A stretch of 64,000 nucleotides of DNA. Origin: Microbacterium sp. EST19A. GTDB lineage: Bacteria; Actinomycetota; Actinomycetes; Actinomycetales; Microbacteriaceae. The notes under the pieces were generated by a model that searched no databases, was not told where the DNA came from, and was given only the letters and a program-made list of their open reading frames with translations. Each line of letters starts with the position of its first letter. Position 1 is the first letter of the stretch. The position numbers were made by a program, and so were the translations under genes. Shown piece by piece: positions 38,343-47,913 of the stretch. The stretch lies in assembly GCF_019969685.1 (NCBI RefSeq), contig NZ_JAHXYZ010000002.1:496001-560000 (forward strand), in the 5' to 3' direction.

Positions 38343-39150
38343 GTCCGTCCCGATCGATGCGTCCGACGAGGTGCTCTCCGGCGAGGCCGTCGCCATCGAC
38401 GTGCAGCCGGTCGGCTTCCTGCTCCGCGCGCTGGGCGCGCTGATCGACATGCTGCTGGGCTTCGCGGTCTTCATCCTGTGGTTGTTCCTCCGCGTCTGGC
38501 TGCTCGATGCGGGTGTGCTCGGCGAGGCCACCGACCGCATCGCGACGGTCGCCGCCCTCGTGGTCAGCTTCGTGGTGCTGCCGATCACCGTCGAGGTCGC
38601 GATGAAGGGGCGCAGTCTCGGCAAGCTCGCCGTCGGCGGACGCATCGTGCGTGTCGACGGCGGTGCCGCGGGATTCCGCCATGCATTCATCCGCGCGCTC
38701 CTCGGCGTGCTGGAGATCTACGGCACGTTCGGCGGCATCGCGGTGCTCACGGGCGCTTTCAACGCCCGATCGCAGCGCCTCGGCGACCTGGTCGCCGGAA
38801 CGTACAGTCAGCGCGTGCGCACGCCACGGCTCGTCCCGATCGTGCCGATCCTCCCGCCGGAGCTCGCCGGCTGGGCGCAGATCGCCGATGTCGCGCGTCT
38901 ACCCGACAGACTGGCCCGGCGAATCTCGCAGTTCCTGCAGAGCGCCCCGCGCATGGTCCCGTCCGCCAGGGCCAGGGTCGCTCACGACCTGCTGGCCGAG
39001 GCGACGCCCTTCGTTTCTCCGATGCCTCCCGCGCACCCGGAGGCGGTGCTGATCGGCATCACGGTGCTGCGCCGGGAACGCGAACGCCGCGCACTGGAGA
39101 ACTCCGACCGTCGGGCCGAGAAGCTCACCGGTCGCCGCGTGGGCGTCTGA
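38341..39150 (+). CDS. RDD family membrane protein (Rv3695-like)
   Basis: A 269-residue protein with the RDD domain (about 20-160): three or so helices and the pattern LLRALGALIDMLL ... KGRSLGKLAVGGRIV ... RSQRLGDLVAGT. The C-terminal 100 residues are cytoplasmic and helical, ending in basic residues. RDD proteins are transporter- or channel-like with few known roles. No ribosome site precedes the ATG. It is the outermost member of the MoxR-DUF58 cluster. Confidence 0.88.
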   Translation: MSVPIDASDEVLSGEAVAIDVQPVGFLLRALGALIDMLLGFAVFILWLFLRVWLLDAGVLGEATDRIATVAALVVSFVVLPITVEVAMKGRSLGKLAVGGRIVRVDGGAAGFRHAFIRALLGVLEIYGTFGGIAVLTGAFNARSQRLGDLVAGTYSQRVRTPRLVPIVPILPPELAGWAQIADVARLPDRLARRISQFLQSAPRMVPSARARVAHDLLAEATPFVSPMPPAHPEAVLIGITVLRRERERRALENSDRRAEKLTGRRVGV

Positions 39151-39203
39151 CGTCAGAGGAGTGAGCTGCACGCCCAGCACGTCGCCCGCCCACCCGGTGC
39201 GCG

Positions 39204-40414
39204 TCAGAAGCGGATCGCGTCGATCACCTTCACGCGCAGGGCGACGAGCGCGGGGATGAATCCGGACACCGCGCCCACGATGACGGACGCGATGAGGCCG
39301 ACGAGCGCCGCCCGCATCGGGAACGGCGGGACGTCCTGCATCCCGACGAACATCGTCGTGACCAGCCAGTCGGAGCGGAGCACGGCGACGACGATCGCGA
39401 TCCCGATGACTCCCGCGACGGTGGTGGCCACCAGGCTCTCGAGGAGCACGGAGAAGAAGACCCGACCGGAGCTCGCGCCGAACGCTCGACGGACGCCGAT
39501 CTCGCGCACGCGTTGCCGCATCGCCACGAGCTGGATGTTGATGAGGCTCAGCGCCCCGAGCGCGAGGATCAGCGCCGCGATGCCGCCGGTCACCATCTCG
39601 AACGTCGCCTGCGCGTCCATCGCCCCGGGTTGCGCTCCCCAGTCGGACCGGTTCACCGACACGGTCTGCCCCTCGGGGAGGCCGGCGCGGAGATCCATGG
39701 CCAGCACCGGCCCGATCTCGTCCGCCTGATCGGGACCGACCCAGATCTCGTACTGCGACCAGGCGTCCTCCGGCAGCGCATCGACGCGATCGCGGTAGGC
39801 GTCGTAGAGCAGGTCGATGCGCAGCTCTTCATCGCCGAAGCCCCCGCGCGGCACCACGCCGACGACCTGATAGGTGCCTCCGCCGTCTCCGGTGAGCGTG
39901 ACCGTCGGATGGCCGCTGAGCGGCACCCGCCCGATCCGATCCCAGAGCGGCTCGGAGATCACCGCTGCCGGCGCCAGCGCCTCGCTGTCCGCGTCACGCA
40001 GCCAGCGCCCTTCGAGGAGCTGCTCGCGGTGGATCTGCGTGTACATCGGATCGATCAGCCGGGCGTTCACATCGGTGATGCCCTCCGGGAGCTGCACGCC
40101 GACCATCAACCCCTGCGCGACGCGCGCCGTGTGGCTGAAGTCGAAGCGCTCGGTCGCCCGGGTGAAGCGCTTGTCGAAGTCGTCGATGTCGACCGGGTTG
40201 CCGTCTTCGCTGGTGACGCCGACGACGATCGTCGCCGGTCGCCCGCCCCAGCGGTCGGACTGCTCGGCCTGATACTGGCGCTGGTATTCGGAGATCGCCA
40301 CGACGGCCGTCAGCGCGCCCACCGACACGGCGATGCCGATGAGGCTCAGGAGCACGCGGAGCTTGTGGACGCGGATCTCCGCCCAGGCATCGGACAGGGC
40401 CCCCAGGAACCCGG

Positions 40415-40418
<4 letters not shown>
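39204..40418 (-). CDS. MacB-like ABC transporter permease (FtsX fold)
   Basis: A 404-residue permease: one N-terminal helix (about 20-42), a large extracytoplasmic MacB-PCD domain (about 45-275) and three C-terminal helices (about 285-400) with the family motif REIGVRRAFGAS. It overlaps the ATPase gene by 4 bases. With the adaptor it makes a MacAB-type tripartite-like exporter; in Gram-positives such systems export peptides or lipids, or act as mechanotransmission devices. The substrate is unknown. Confidence 0.9.
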
Positions 40419-41163
<745 letters not shown>

Positions 41164-41167
<4 letters not shown>

Positions 41168-42090
41168 CAGCTCGTCCCGGTGTCGCACTGCTCGACGCCC
41201 GGCGAGACCTCGTAGCAGAACTCCTCGACGGGAGCCACGAAGCCCGGCACGAACTGCCGGATGCTCTCGCCCTCCTCGAGCCCCTCGGTGACCTCGACCA
41301 TCTCGCCGTCGTTGACGCCGAGCTTCACCGCGCGCTCCTCGGGATCGGATCCATCACCGGCATCCACCCACACGTTTCCGAACGCTGCACCGCCCTGCAC
41401 GGCCGTCACGGGCACCACGAGGGCGTCCTCGACCTGGCCGAGAGCGAGGTCCATGGTCGCGGGGAGACCAGCGAACACCGTCTGATCGGTGGGGATGGCG
41501 CAGCGCACGCTCGCCGTGCCCTCGGCGCTGACCTGCACACCGACCCCCGTGCAGACGAAGGGGGCAGGGCCGCCCGCGATCGTCACGGTGCCCTCGGTCG
41601 GCGCGTTCACCAGCCGATACAGCTGCACGGGCTCCACGGTCGCCAGCAGGTGGTACCGCGCCGGCGTCAGCTTGTACGACTCGGCGCCGACGGCTGCGAC
41701 CTGCCCCTTGACCAGGGCGATCTCGGAGACGTCGCCCGCCTCCGGGGCGAGCACGTCGATGTCCTTGCGCGGGTCATCCTGGCGGATGGTGAAGAGCTTC
41801 TGCCCGGCTGCGACCGACGCACCCTCCGCGACATGGACGGCGAGAACCGTGCCGTTCAGCTCGCTCCGCACGGCGTAGCTGTCATCCCGCGCGACGTTCC
41901 CCGTGAGGCTCAGCGCGTTGACGACCGAGCCGCGTTCCACGGCCACGATCGGATCGGTGATCCCCGACTCCGGGCTGACGATGCTCTCCGCGCGGTCGGG
42001 GAAGAACGCGATCTTGACCAGCGCTGCGGCGCAGGCTCCGAACACCAGGACGAGAAGGAGGGGGAAGATCCAGCGTCGCCAGACGATCAC
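41164..42090 (-). CDS. Membrane-fusion/periplasmic adaptor protein of the MacAB-like system
   Basis: A 308-residue protein with an N-terminal membrane helix (about 7-30), a barrel-sandwich/lipoyl-like section (AVRSELNGTVLAVHVAEGASVAAGQKLFTI, about 72-103) and beta domains to the end. It lacks the long alpha-hairpin of Gram-negative MacA. Two C-terminal cysteines (CYEVSPGVEQC) could form a disulfide. The start is a GTG with GGAAAGG upstream. First gene of the three-gene export operon. Confidence 0.82.
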
Positions 42091-42198
42091 GGCTGCCTTT
42101 CCGGACCCGCCGCCTTGACACGCCCGCAGACAGGATGCCAGTCGCGAAATGCGGACATCGGGTCATCCGCCGCGTGTCGGCGGTATGCCGGCATGGCG

Positions 42199-42405
42199 TC
42201 AGGCGCGGAGGGCCTCGTGCCGCACGACGATCCAACCCGACGGCACCGACATCCGATCCGCGTGGGGGGAGCACAGGTCATGCGCCTGTGGATCGTTCGG
42301 CGCGCCGAGCGGTCCGAGCGCGGCCATCTGGTCGCCGTAATCGTAGGTGAGCGTGGCTACCGCTTCTCGCGCGCAGCCGACCTTCGAGCAGAGTCGTCCG
42401 TCCAT
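42199..42405 (-). CDS. DUF3499 family protein (Rv3258c-like)
   Basis: A 68-residue protein of the DUF3499 family: MDGRLCSKVGCAREAVATLT, a central DYGDQMAALGPL and the end LCSPHADRMSVPSGWIVVRH. It has a CxxxxC pair and a distal C-x2-H, which may bind a metal (inference). ATG at 42405 is preferred to the GTG at 42408 since TACTGT lies exactly 7 bases upstream. Divergent from the metallopeptidase-like gene, as in mycobacteria. Function unknown. Confidence 0.88.
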   Translation of the reverse strand: MDGRLCSKVGCAREAVATLTYDYGDQMAALGPLGAPNDPQAHDLCSPHADRMSVPSGWIVVRHEALRA

Positions 42406-42412
42406 CACCGCA

Positions 42413-42418
42413 ACAGTA
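42413..42418 (-). promoter_or_regulatory. Leaderless -10 box of DUF3499 gene
   Basis: TACTGT on the minus strand, 7 bases before the ATG at 42405. Confidence 0.5.
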
Positions 42419-42470
42419 CGACGCCCCGACGCGGGCGGACGGATGCCGCGCCGCGCACACCCGCACCGCC

Positions 42471-42476
42471 TAGACT
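42471..42476 (+). promoter_or_regulatory. Leaderless -10 box of metallopeptidase-like gene
   Basis: TAGACT, 6 bases before the ATG at 42483. Confidence 0.55.
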
Positions 42477-42482
42477 TTCGTC

Positions 42483-42911
42483 ATGCCCCGTCGCCGAACC
42501 GCTCGCGCCTCCGCAGCCCCTCGGCGCGGAGCCAGGCACGGACGGCACGGGCGCCTCGGCCGCAGCGAGGTCGTGCGTCCTCCGCTCGCTCCCCTCGACG
42601 GCCGACTCGACAGGTTCGATCTGACCGTGGGGACCGCCGTCGAGTTCCTGCGAGGCACCTGGCCGGAGCTGCAGGAGGTGCGGTTCGAGATCGGTGCCAT
42701 CCCCGCCTTCGAGGCCACGGACGAGGTGCCACGCTGGTATCTCGACCGGGAGAACCGTCGGATCGTGCTGTTCCGTCTACCCATCGAGAGGCTGCTCCCG
42801 CCGGGTCACGACGACGCGGCGCACCGGCGGATGGCGATCGAGAGCGCCGTGTTCCGCGCTGCCGCGGAGTACGTCGGGCGCGAGCCGTGGGATCTCGGCC
42901 ACGACCACTGA
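42483..42911 (+). CDS. Metallopeptidase-family (zincin-like, Rv3259-type) protein without HExxH
   Basis: A 142-residue protein: a very basic N-terminus (about 1-30), then a zincin-like alpha/beta domain (AVEFLRGTWPELQEVRFEIG, WYLDRENRRIVLFRLPIERL). Where the family's HExxHxxG helix would stand, the sequence is MAIESAVFRAAAEYVG, so the zinc ligands are absent. It is likely a non-catalytic relative. Divergent from DUF3499 and converging on DUF5719, as the Rv3258c-Rv3259 neighbourhood. Confidence 0.8.
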   Translation: MPRRRTARASAAPRRGARHGRHGRLGRSEVVRPPLAPLDGRLDRFDLTVGTAVEFLRGTWPELQEVRFEIGAIPAFEATDEVPRWYLDRENRRIVLFRLPIERLLPPGHDDAAHRRMAIESAVFRAAAEYVGREPWDLGHDH

Positions 42912-42920
42912 GCACGACGC

Positions 42921-44303
42921 TCAGGGGTAGACGGTGATCGCCTGCTCCGCGCCGGCACCGGGGTGGACCGGCAGCACCGCGAGCGCCGCGGCCGCGGTCA
43001 TCGTCACCGCTGCGTGGACGGTTCCGTTGGGGCTGAGCCGGTAGGTCGTGTTCGACTCCAGGTCGACACTCACCGACTCCCCCGCCGGGACGACGATCTC
43101 CTCCGCGTCGCCGCCGTCGACCGGTTCGAGGCTGACCGTCGCTTCCGCGTCGGCGGTGTTCGCGAGCTGCAGCTGAGGCGTCGGGCCCTCCGGCACGGCG
43201 ACGAGCACCTCGGCATCGATCTCGGGCGCCGGGGTCACCCACGCGAAGTCGGAGTCCAGCCCCGACCCGTCCTGCTGACGCACCGCGGCCACCACCGGGG
43301 CGTCGGCCTCGACCTCGACCGTGTAGGTGCCCGGTTCGAGCCCGCTGAGCGAGACGTCGGCGGGAGTGTCGGCGGTCAGCGGAACCGTGAACTCGGTCGC
43401 CGCGGCGCCGGATCCCGACGACCGCGCGATGATGCGGGCCTGCGCGTCGTTCTCGGGAGCGAGCAGCCGCAGCACGGTCATGTCGGCTTCGTCGCCCTCG
43501 ACCGGGAAGGCCTGCACCCCCGCGAGCACCACGTTCTGCTGGGCGCCGGCGACGGCATCCTGCAGATCGATGCCGGCGGGGTCGAGCACCTGGACGACGG
43601 AGGACTGCAGCACGGCGCGCACGGGCGCGCCGACGGCGTTCACCTTGACGACGGGCGCCTCGTTTCCCGCGGCGATGGAGGTGAGCGGGAGCGCGGACTG
43701 CGTGCCGGCCGGCACCACCACGGTGCGGGAGCTGCGCGTCGTGCCGTAGACCGAGAGCGTGACCGTCGTCGGCACCTCACCCGCGTTGGTCAGGATCACG
43801 ATGTCCTCGGTGCCCGTGCCGACGCTGCCGCCCACGAGCCAGGATTCCAGACGCGGCTCGCCGCAGGCGAGAGCTGCGAACCCGGCGAGATCCTCTTCGG
43901 CGATCGATACGGATTCCGCTGCCGCGAGCATCGGGGCGCTGCGCCCTTCGACCGCGCCGGTCAGCACGCGGACGTCTCCGGCGTCGATGAGATCGGGCGC
44001 CTCGAGCGTCCGCGTGGCCGGCGTGCCGGACGTGCCTGCCTGGGTGAGTCGCGGCGACGCGGCGGAGCGCATGTCCAGCGGCGCCGAGGAATCACGACCC
44101 AGAGCACGCAGATCGCCGTTGCACACGAGCACGGTGTCACCGGGGAGCGGAGTCACCTCGACCTGGGCCGGATCGTGCCGCACGCTCGGCCACGGTGCAT
44201 GGATCGCGGCGACGACGCCGACCACGCAGGCCACGGCGACGGCAACGCCGGTGACGACGCGTGCGCCGGTGGCGGCGACTCGGAACGCGCGGGTGCCGTT
44301 CAT
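42921..44303 (-). CDS. DUF5719 family protein, membrane-anchored
   Basis: A 460-residue protein with one N-terminal helix (about 12-35) and an external part of repeated beta-sandwich-like sections rich in Val, Thr and Ala; typical lines are NAGEVPTTVTLSVYGTTRSSRTVVVPAGTQ-like and a later EPGTYTVEVEADAPV. No catalytic motif is seen. It overlaps the giant glycosyltransferase gene by 4 bases (ATGA); the pair is conserved in Actinobacteria, suggesting DUF5719 assists that glycosyltransferase at the cell surface (inference). Confidence 0.82.
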   Translation of the reverse strand: MNGTRAFRVAATGARVVTGVAVAVACVVGVVAAIHAPWPSVRHDPAQVEVTPLPGDTVLVCNGDLRALGRDSSAPLDMRSAASPRLTQAGTSGTPATRTLEAPDLIDAGDVRVLTGAVEGRSAPMLAAAESVSIAEEDLAGFAALACGEPRLESWLVGGSVGTGTEDIVILTNAGEVPTTVTLSVYGTTRSSRTVVVPAGTQSALPLTSIAAGNEAPVVKVNAVGAPVRAVLQSSVVQVLDPAGIDLQDAVAGAQQNVVLAGVQAFPVEGDEADMTVLRLLAPENDAQARIIARSSGSGAAATEFTVPLTADTPADVSLSGLEPGTYTVEVEADAPVVAAVRQQDGSGLDSDFAWVTPAPEIDAEVLVAVPEGPTPQLQLANTADAEATVSLEPVDGGDAEEIVVPAGESVSVDLESNTTYRLSPNGTVHAAVTMTAAAALAVLPVHPGAGAEQAITVYP

Positions 44304-47300
44304 CGGTTTTCCTCCTCAGCCGGGTCGTCGGATGTCGGTGCGGCCTGCTCCGGATCGCTGTCTGCGCCGGCGTCATCGACGGGCGGTTCGTCCACGAGCG
44401 GTTCATCGACGGGCGGTTCGTCAGCAGGCGGTTCGTCGATCGGTTCGACACCGACGAGAGGATCGTCGGAGATCGCGTCCTCGGCTTCCCCGGTCGCGAC
44501 CGTCGGCACCGTCGCCTCGGCGACGCCGGCGACCTCGTCGTCGCGATCCTCGGCATGCCGAGGAAGCACGAGCGGCTCCTCCGGGACCCGACCGACGATG
44601 CGCGACTGGGCCCGCGCTGCGCGACGCGACGCACGCGTCGGGACGGAGAGGAGCAGAGCGGCGAAGACGAAGAGGAGCTGCAGGGTGATCACCAGGCGGG
44701 CATTGCCCTGCTGGACCGACGTCAACGACTCCGGCTCGGCGACATCCGCCTCCAGGCGCCAGAGCACGCCGCGATCGGTGGTGCCGGCGTGGACGAAACC
44801 CGGGCGCTGATCGATCGAGGTGACGGCCGTGGTCCGCAGCGCGCGTGCCTGATCGCCTTCGCCGCCGGGGATCTGCGCGAGGAGCACGTAGCTGATCCCC
44901 TGCGCGGCGAGCTCTCCCGGCGCGTCGAAGTCGCGGGCGGAGAGGAGGTCGACGGCGAGAGAGCTGATGTCGGTGCCCTGGGGTTCGACGGCCGTGGTCA
45001 GCATCGTCGACTGCGCACCCAGCGTCTCACTCGCACCCCACGCGACGTCGACCGCGAGACCGCCGTCGTTCTGCGGAGTGAGCACGAGCGTCGCGATCGG
45101 CCGATCCCCCGCGGCCTGCGCGGCGACATATGCGGGCAGCGTCGACACCGGGCCGTTGGTCAGAGCCGACCGCCCCGTGTGGAACGCCGTGAGGGCCGGC
45201 ACGGCGCACACGACGAGGGCCACTGCGGCGACGGCGGTGGCGAGCAGGCGCAGTCGCGGCAGGGTGAGCGCGGTGTCGAGGGTGACCAGTGCGGCTCCCA
45301 CCACGCCGATCCAGGCGAGGCTCAATCCGGCGCCCGGCCAGATCGCGACCGGAGTCCCCTGCGTGAAGCTGACGGTGATGCCGACCGCGAGGAAGGCGGT
45401 CGCCACTCCGGCCAGCGCGACGACGAGAAGCGTGATCCCCGCGCGCCAGCGCGGTGCGACGGCCGATACGAGGGCGAGCAGCGCGATCGGCGCGCACAGC
45501 AGGGGCGCCCAGGTGCCGATCGCCGCGGGTGCCAGCACCGTCCAGCCGGCGAGGTCGACCGTCGGGAAGCCGGTCGCGATCGCGAGTCGGCCCGCCGCGT
45601 CGGCGGAGGCCTGCGGACCCGCCCAGATCATTCCCGGATCGCCGAGGAGGGCCAGCGGTGTGCCGTGTGCGAGCTGCCAGAACACGAGCGGGGCGAACAG
45701 CACAGCCGTGGGAAGCGGCAGCCAGAGCAACCGGCCGGCCCCGCGGAACTGCGCGGTCGCCAGGGTGATGCCGATCGCGACGACGAGCAGCAGAGCGAGG
45801 GCCGGTGCCAGCGAGGGCGCACAGGCGACGACCGCGGCGAGGAGGAGGGAGGCGGCGCCCGCCGCGCCCCACGACCGGTGCGCCACGACGGCGGAATGGA
45901 AGAGCCACGGCAGCAGCAGATGCACGAGCACGGCGCTGGGCCGTCCGTCGACGAGCGCGGTCAGGAAGGTCGGCGCCATCGCCCATGCCACACCGGCGAA
46001 GATCCGCAGGCCCGCACGGTCGGTGACACGGGTCGCGGCGAACCAGCCGCCGAGCACCGCGAGCGGGAGGGCGAGGATCCAGAGCAGGACGAGAGAGAAC
46101 GAGGGAGCGGCCGGCCAGAGGGTGCCGAGCACCGCGACGACCGCCGCGAACGGATCGGCAGGGCCGACGAGGTCGACGCCGACGCTGCGGAGCCCCCACG
46201 CGGCGTCGCCCCACAGTGCGGCCACCGTCTCGCGCAGCGGAAGCAGAGCGCCACCGCCCACGGCCGGCCATGCCAGCACGGTGGTGAACGACGCGATGCT
46301 GACGACCAGGGCCGCCAGCACGGTCCATGCTCCTCCGCCGGAGAAGAACCGCAGTTCGCTGACCGCGCCGCCCTCGCTGCCGTGCCCGTCGTCGAGCCGA
46401 CGGCGCAGCTGCGATGAGGTCACCCGCAGCGGCGCGATGCTCGCCCAGCCGGAGGAGCGGAAGGAGCGGATGCCGGCGCGCGAGCGCGCGATGGCCCCGA
46501 AGCGGAGCATCGCCGTGAGTGCGGCTGCCCACTCGGGGATCACCGATTCCGGTCGCTTGCCGATGAGGTCGGTGATCGATCGCCAGAGCGCCAGCGGAAG
46601 GAGGGCCAGCCAGTGCAGCGGCACCACCGGCGCGGGGGCGTAGGCGAGGCGTCGATGCAGCTGGGCGAGCCGTCGGACGTAGGCGCGACGAGACGACCCC
46701 GTCGGGAGGGCAGCGGGACCGTCCGGCGACACGGAGATCCGCGCGGTCGGAGCGAGCACGACGCGGCCGCCGCCGAGCCGTGCGCGCACGCCCAGGTCGA
46801 GCCCCTCATCGGCGCCCGCCAGGGCGGGGTCAGGACGAAGGGAGTCGCGGATCTCGCCGCGGATGAGCATTCCGCGGATGTCGGCGCCGAGGGCGTCGTC
46901 CATGCCGTCGTGCTGTCCCTGATCGAGTTCGCCGGCCGCGAGCTCGACCGACCGACCGAGAGTCGTCATGCTCACGCCGAGGGAGACGATCTCGCGCTCG
47001 TTGTCGGTCGCGACGAGCTTCGGCGCGATGATGGCCGCGGACGGCGAGCGCTCCAGCATCCCCGTCAGACGCTCCAGGGCGCGCGGATGCGGCGCGGTGT
47101 CCTGCGCGAGGAGCCAGATCGCCGATCCGTCTGCGACGCGAGGACGCGCGAGCTCGACCGCCTCCGCGAACGATGTCGTGGAGCGCGCTTCGATGATGCC
47201 CTCGACCGTGCTGGCGACCGTCTCGCTCTCGCGGGCCGTGATCGCATCACCGCACATGACGAGCGTCACGGCGGACGGCGGTGCCGTCTGGGACCGCACG

Positions 47301-47380
47301 GCGTCGAGAGTGCGGAGGAGCTGCGCGCGGGCAGAAGATCCGGGGCGCGCGACGATGATGGCGTGAACTCGGGCTGGCAT
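44300..47380 (-). CDS. Large glycosyltransferase family 2 membrane protein
   Basis: A 1026-residue protein. The N-terminal 300 residues are a GT2-like GT-A domain (VHAIIVARPGSSARAQLLRTLDAVRSQ, later ALAGADEGLDLGVRARLGG), followed by about a dozen transmembrane helices (about 340-900) with extracellular loops, and an acidic Pro-rich cytoplasmic tail. The architecture suggests a polyprenyl-phosphate-sugar-linked or undecaprenyl-dependent glycan enzyme of the envelope; the substrate is unknown. A TAGGCT box lies 9 bases before the ATG. Neighbours are DUF5719 and a whiB2-like gene, a mycobacterial-style arrangement. Confidence 0.85.
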   Translation of the reverse strand: MPARVHAIIVARPGSSARAQLLRTLDAVRSQTAPPSAVTLVMCGDAITARESETVASTVEGIIEARSTTSFAEAVELARPRVADGSAIWLLAQDTAPHPRALERLTGMLERSPSAAIIAPKLVATDNEREIVSLGVSMTTLGRSVELAAGELDQGQHDGMDDALGADIRGMLIRGEIRDSLRPDPALAGADEGLDLGVRARLGGGRVVLAPTARISVSPDGPAALPTGSSRRAYVRRLAQLHRRLAYAPAPVVPLHWLALLPLALWRSITDLIGKRPESVIPEWAAALTAMLRFGAIARSRAGIRSFRSSGWASIAPLRVTSSQLRRRLDDGHGSEGGAVSELRFFSGGGAWTVLAALVVSIASFTTVLAWPAVGGGALLPLRETVAALWGDAAWGLRSVGVDLVGPADPFAAVVAVLGTLWPAAPSFSLVLLWILALPLAVLGGWFAATRVTDRAGLRIFAGVAWAMAPTFLTALVDGRPSAVLVHLLLPWLFHSAVVAHRSWGAAGAASLLLAAVVACAPSLAPALALLLVVAIGITLATAQFRGAGRLLWLPLPTAVLFAPLVFWQLAHGTPLALLGDPGMIWAGPQASADAAGRLAIATGFPTVDLAGWTVLAPAAIGTWAPLLCAPIALLALVSAVAPRWRAGITLLVVALAGVATAFLAVGITVSFTQGTPVAIWPGAGLSLAWIGVVGAALVTLDTALTLPRLRLLATAVAAVALVVCAVPALTAFHTGRSALTNGPVSTLPAYVAAQAAGDRPIATLVLTPQNDGGLAVDVAWGASETLGAQSTMLTTAVEPQGTDISSLAVDLLSARDFDAPGELAAQGISYVLLAQIPGGEGDQARALRTTAVTSIDQRPGFVHAGTTDRGVLWRLEADVAEPESLTSVQQGNARLVITLQLLFVFAALLLSVPTRASRRAARAQSRIVGRVPEEPLVLPRHAEDRDDEVAGVAEATVPTVATGEAEDAISDDPLVGVEPIDEPPADEPPVDEPLVDEPPVDDAGADSDPEQAAPTSDDPAEEENR
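44375..44447 (-). repeat. In-frame degenerate repeats coding EPPVDEP-type tail
   Basis: Four or five units close to GACGAACCGCCCGTC (minus strand) code the acidic Pro-rich tail of the large glycosyltransferase. Confidence 0.7.
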
Positions 47381-47469
47381 GACGTCGTCAGCCTAAGCGC
47401 GCGATCATCGGCGCTGGAGCAGTGGACGCGGCGCGCCCGCGAAGCGGGCCGCCCGGTCTGACGAGCGGG

Positions 47470-47787
47470 TCAGCTCGCGCGGCGCTTGAGCTTGCGACGC
47501 TCGCGCTCGGACAGGCCGCCCCAGATTCCGAAACGCTCGTCGTTGTTGAGCGCGTATTCGAGGCATTCGCCACGGACATCGCACGTCGTGCAGATGCGCT
47601 TCGCGTCTCGGGTCGAGCCGCCCTTCTCCGGGAAGAAGGCTTCGGGATCGGTCTGCGAGCAGAGCGCATCGCTCTGCCACGCGAGGGCGTTGTCGTCATC
47701 GGCGCTCGGCTTCCGAACCCCGGGGACCCCGAGGTTGATCGGATCGACGAACCAGTTCTCCGGTACGTCGGAACGGTATCCGCTCAT
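47470..47787 (-). CDS. whiB2: WhiB family transcription factor, WhiB2/WhmD-like
   Basis: A 105-residue WhiB protein with cluster cysteines C43, C66, C69 and C75, the turn FGIWGGLSERER and a basic end KLKRRAS. WhiB2 (WhmD, WhiB) is needed for septation in mycobacteria and for sporulation septation in Streptomyces. ATG at 47787 is favoured by GGAG 6 bases upstream; the longer frame to 47832 lacks one. Its place between manA and the large glycosyltransferase matches whiB2 (Rv3260c). Confidence 0.9.
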   Translation of the reverse strand: MSGYRSDVPENWFVDPINLGVPGVRKPSADDDNALAWQSDALCSQTDPEAFFPEKGGSTRDAKRICTTCDVRGECLEYALNNDERFGIWGGLSERERRKLKRRAS

Positions 47788-47913
47788 CTCGATCTCCAAC
47801 CCTGTCTCCGCCCCCCGGCGGGCCGTGCTCATGACTAATTACACCCGTGTCATTCGCTCCGGTCAAGTCGCGGATCGTAAACCCTCAAGCCGCTGTTTAA
47901 AGTTCTTGGCGGC

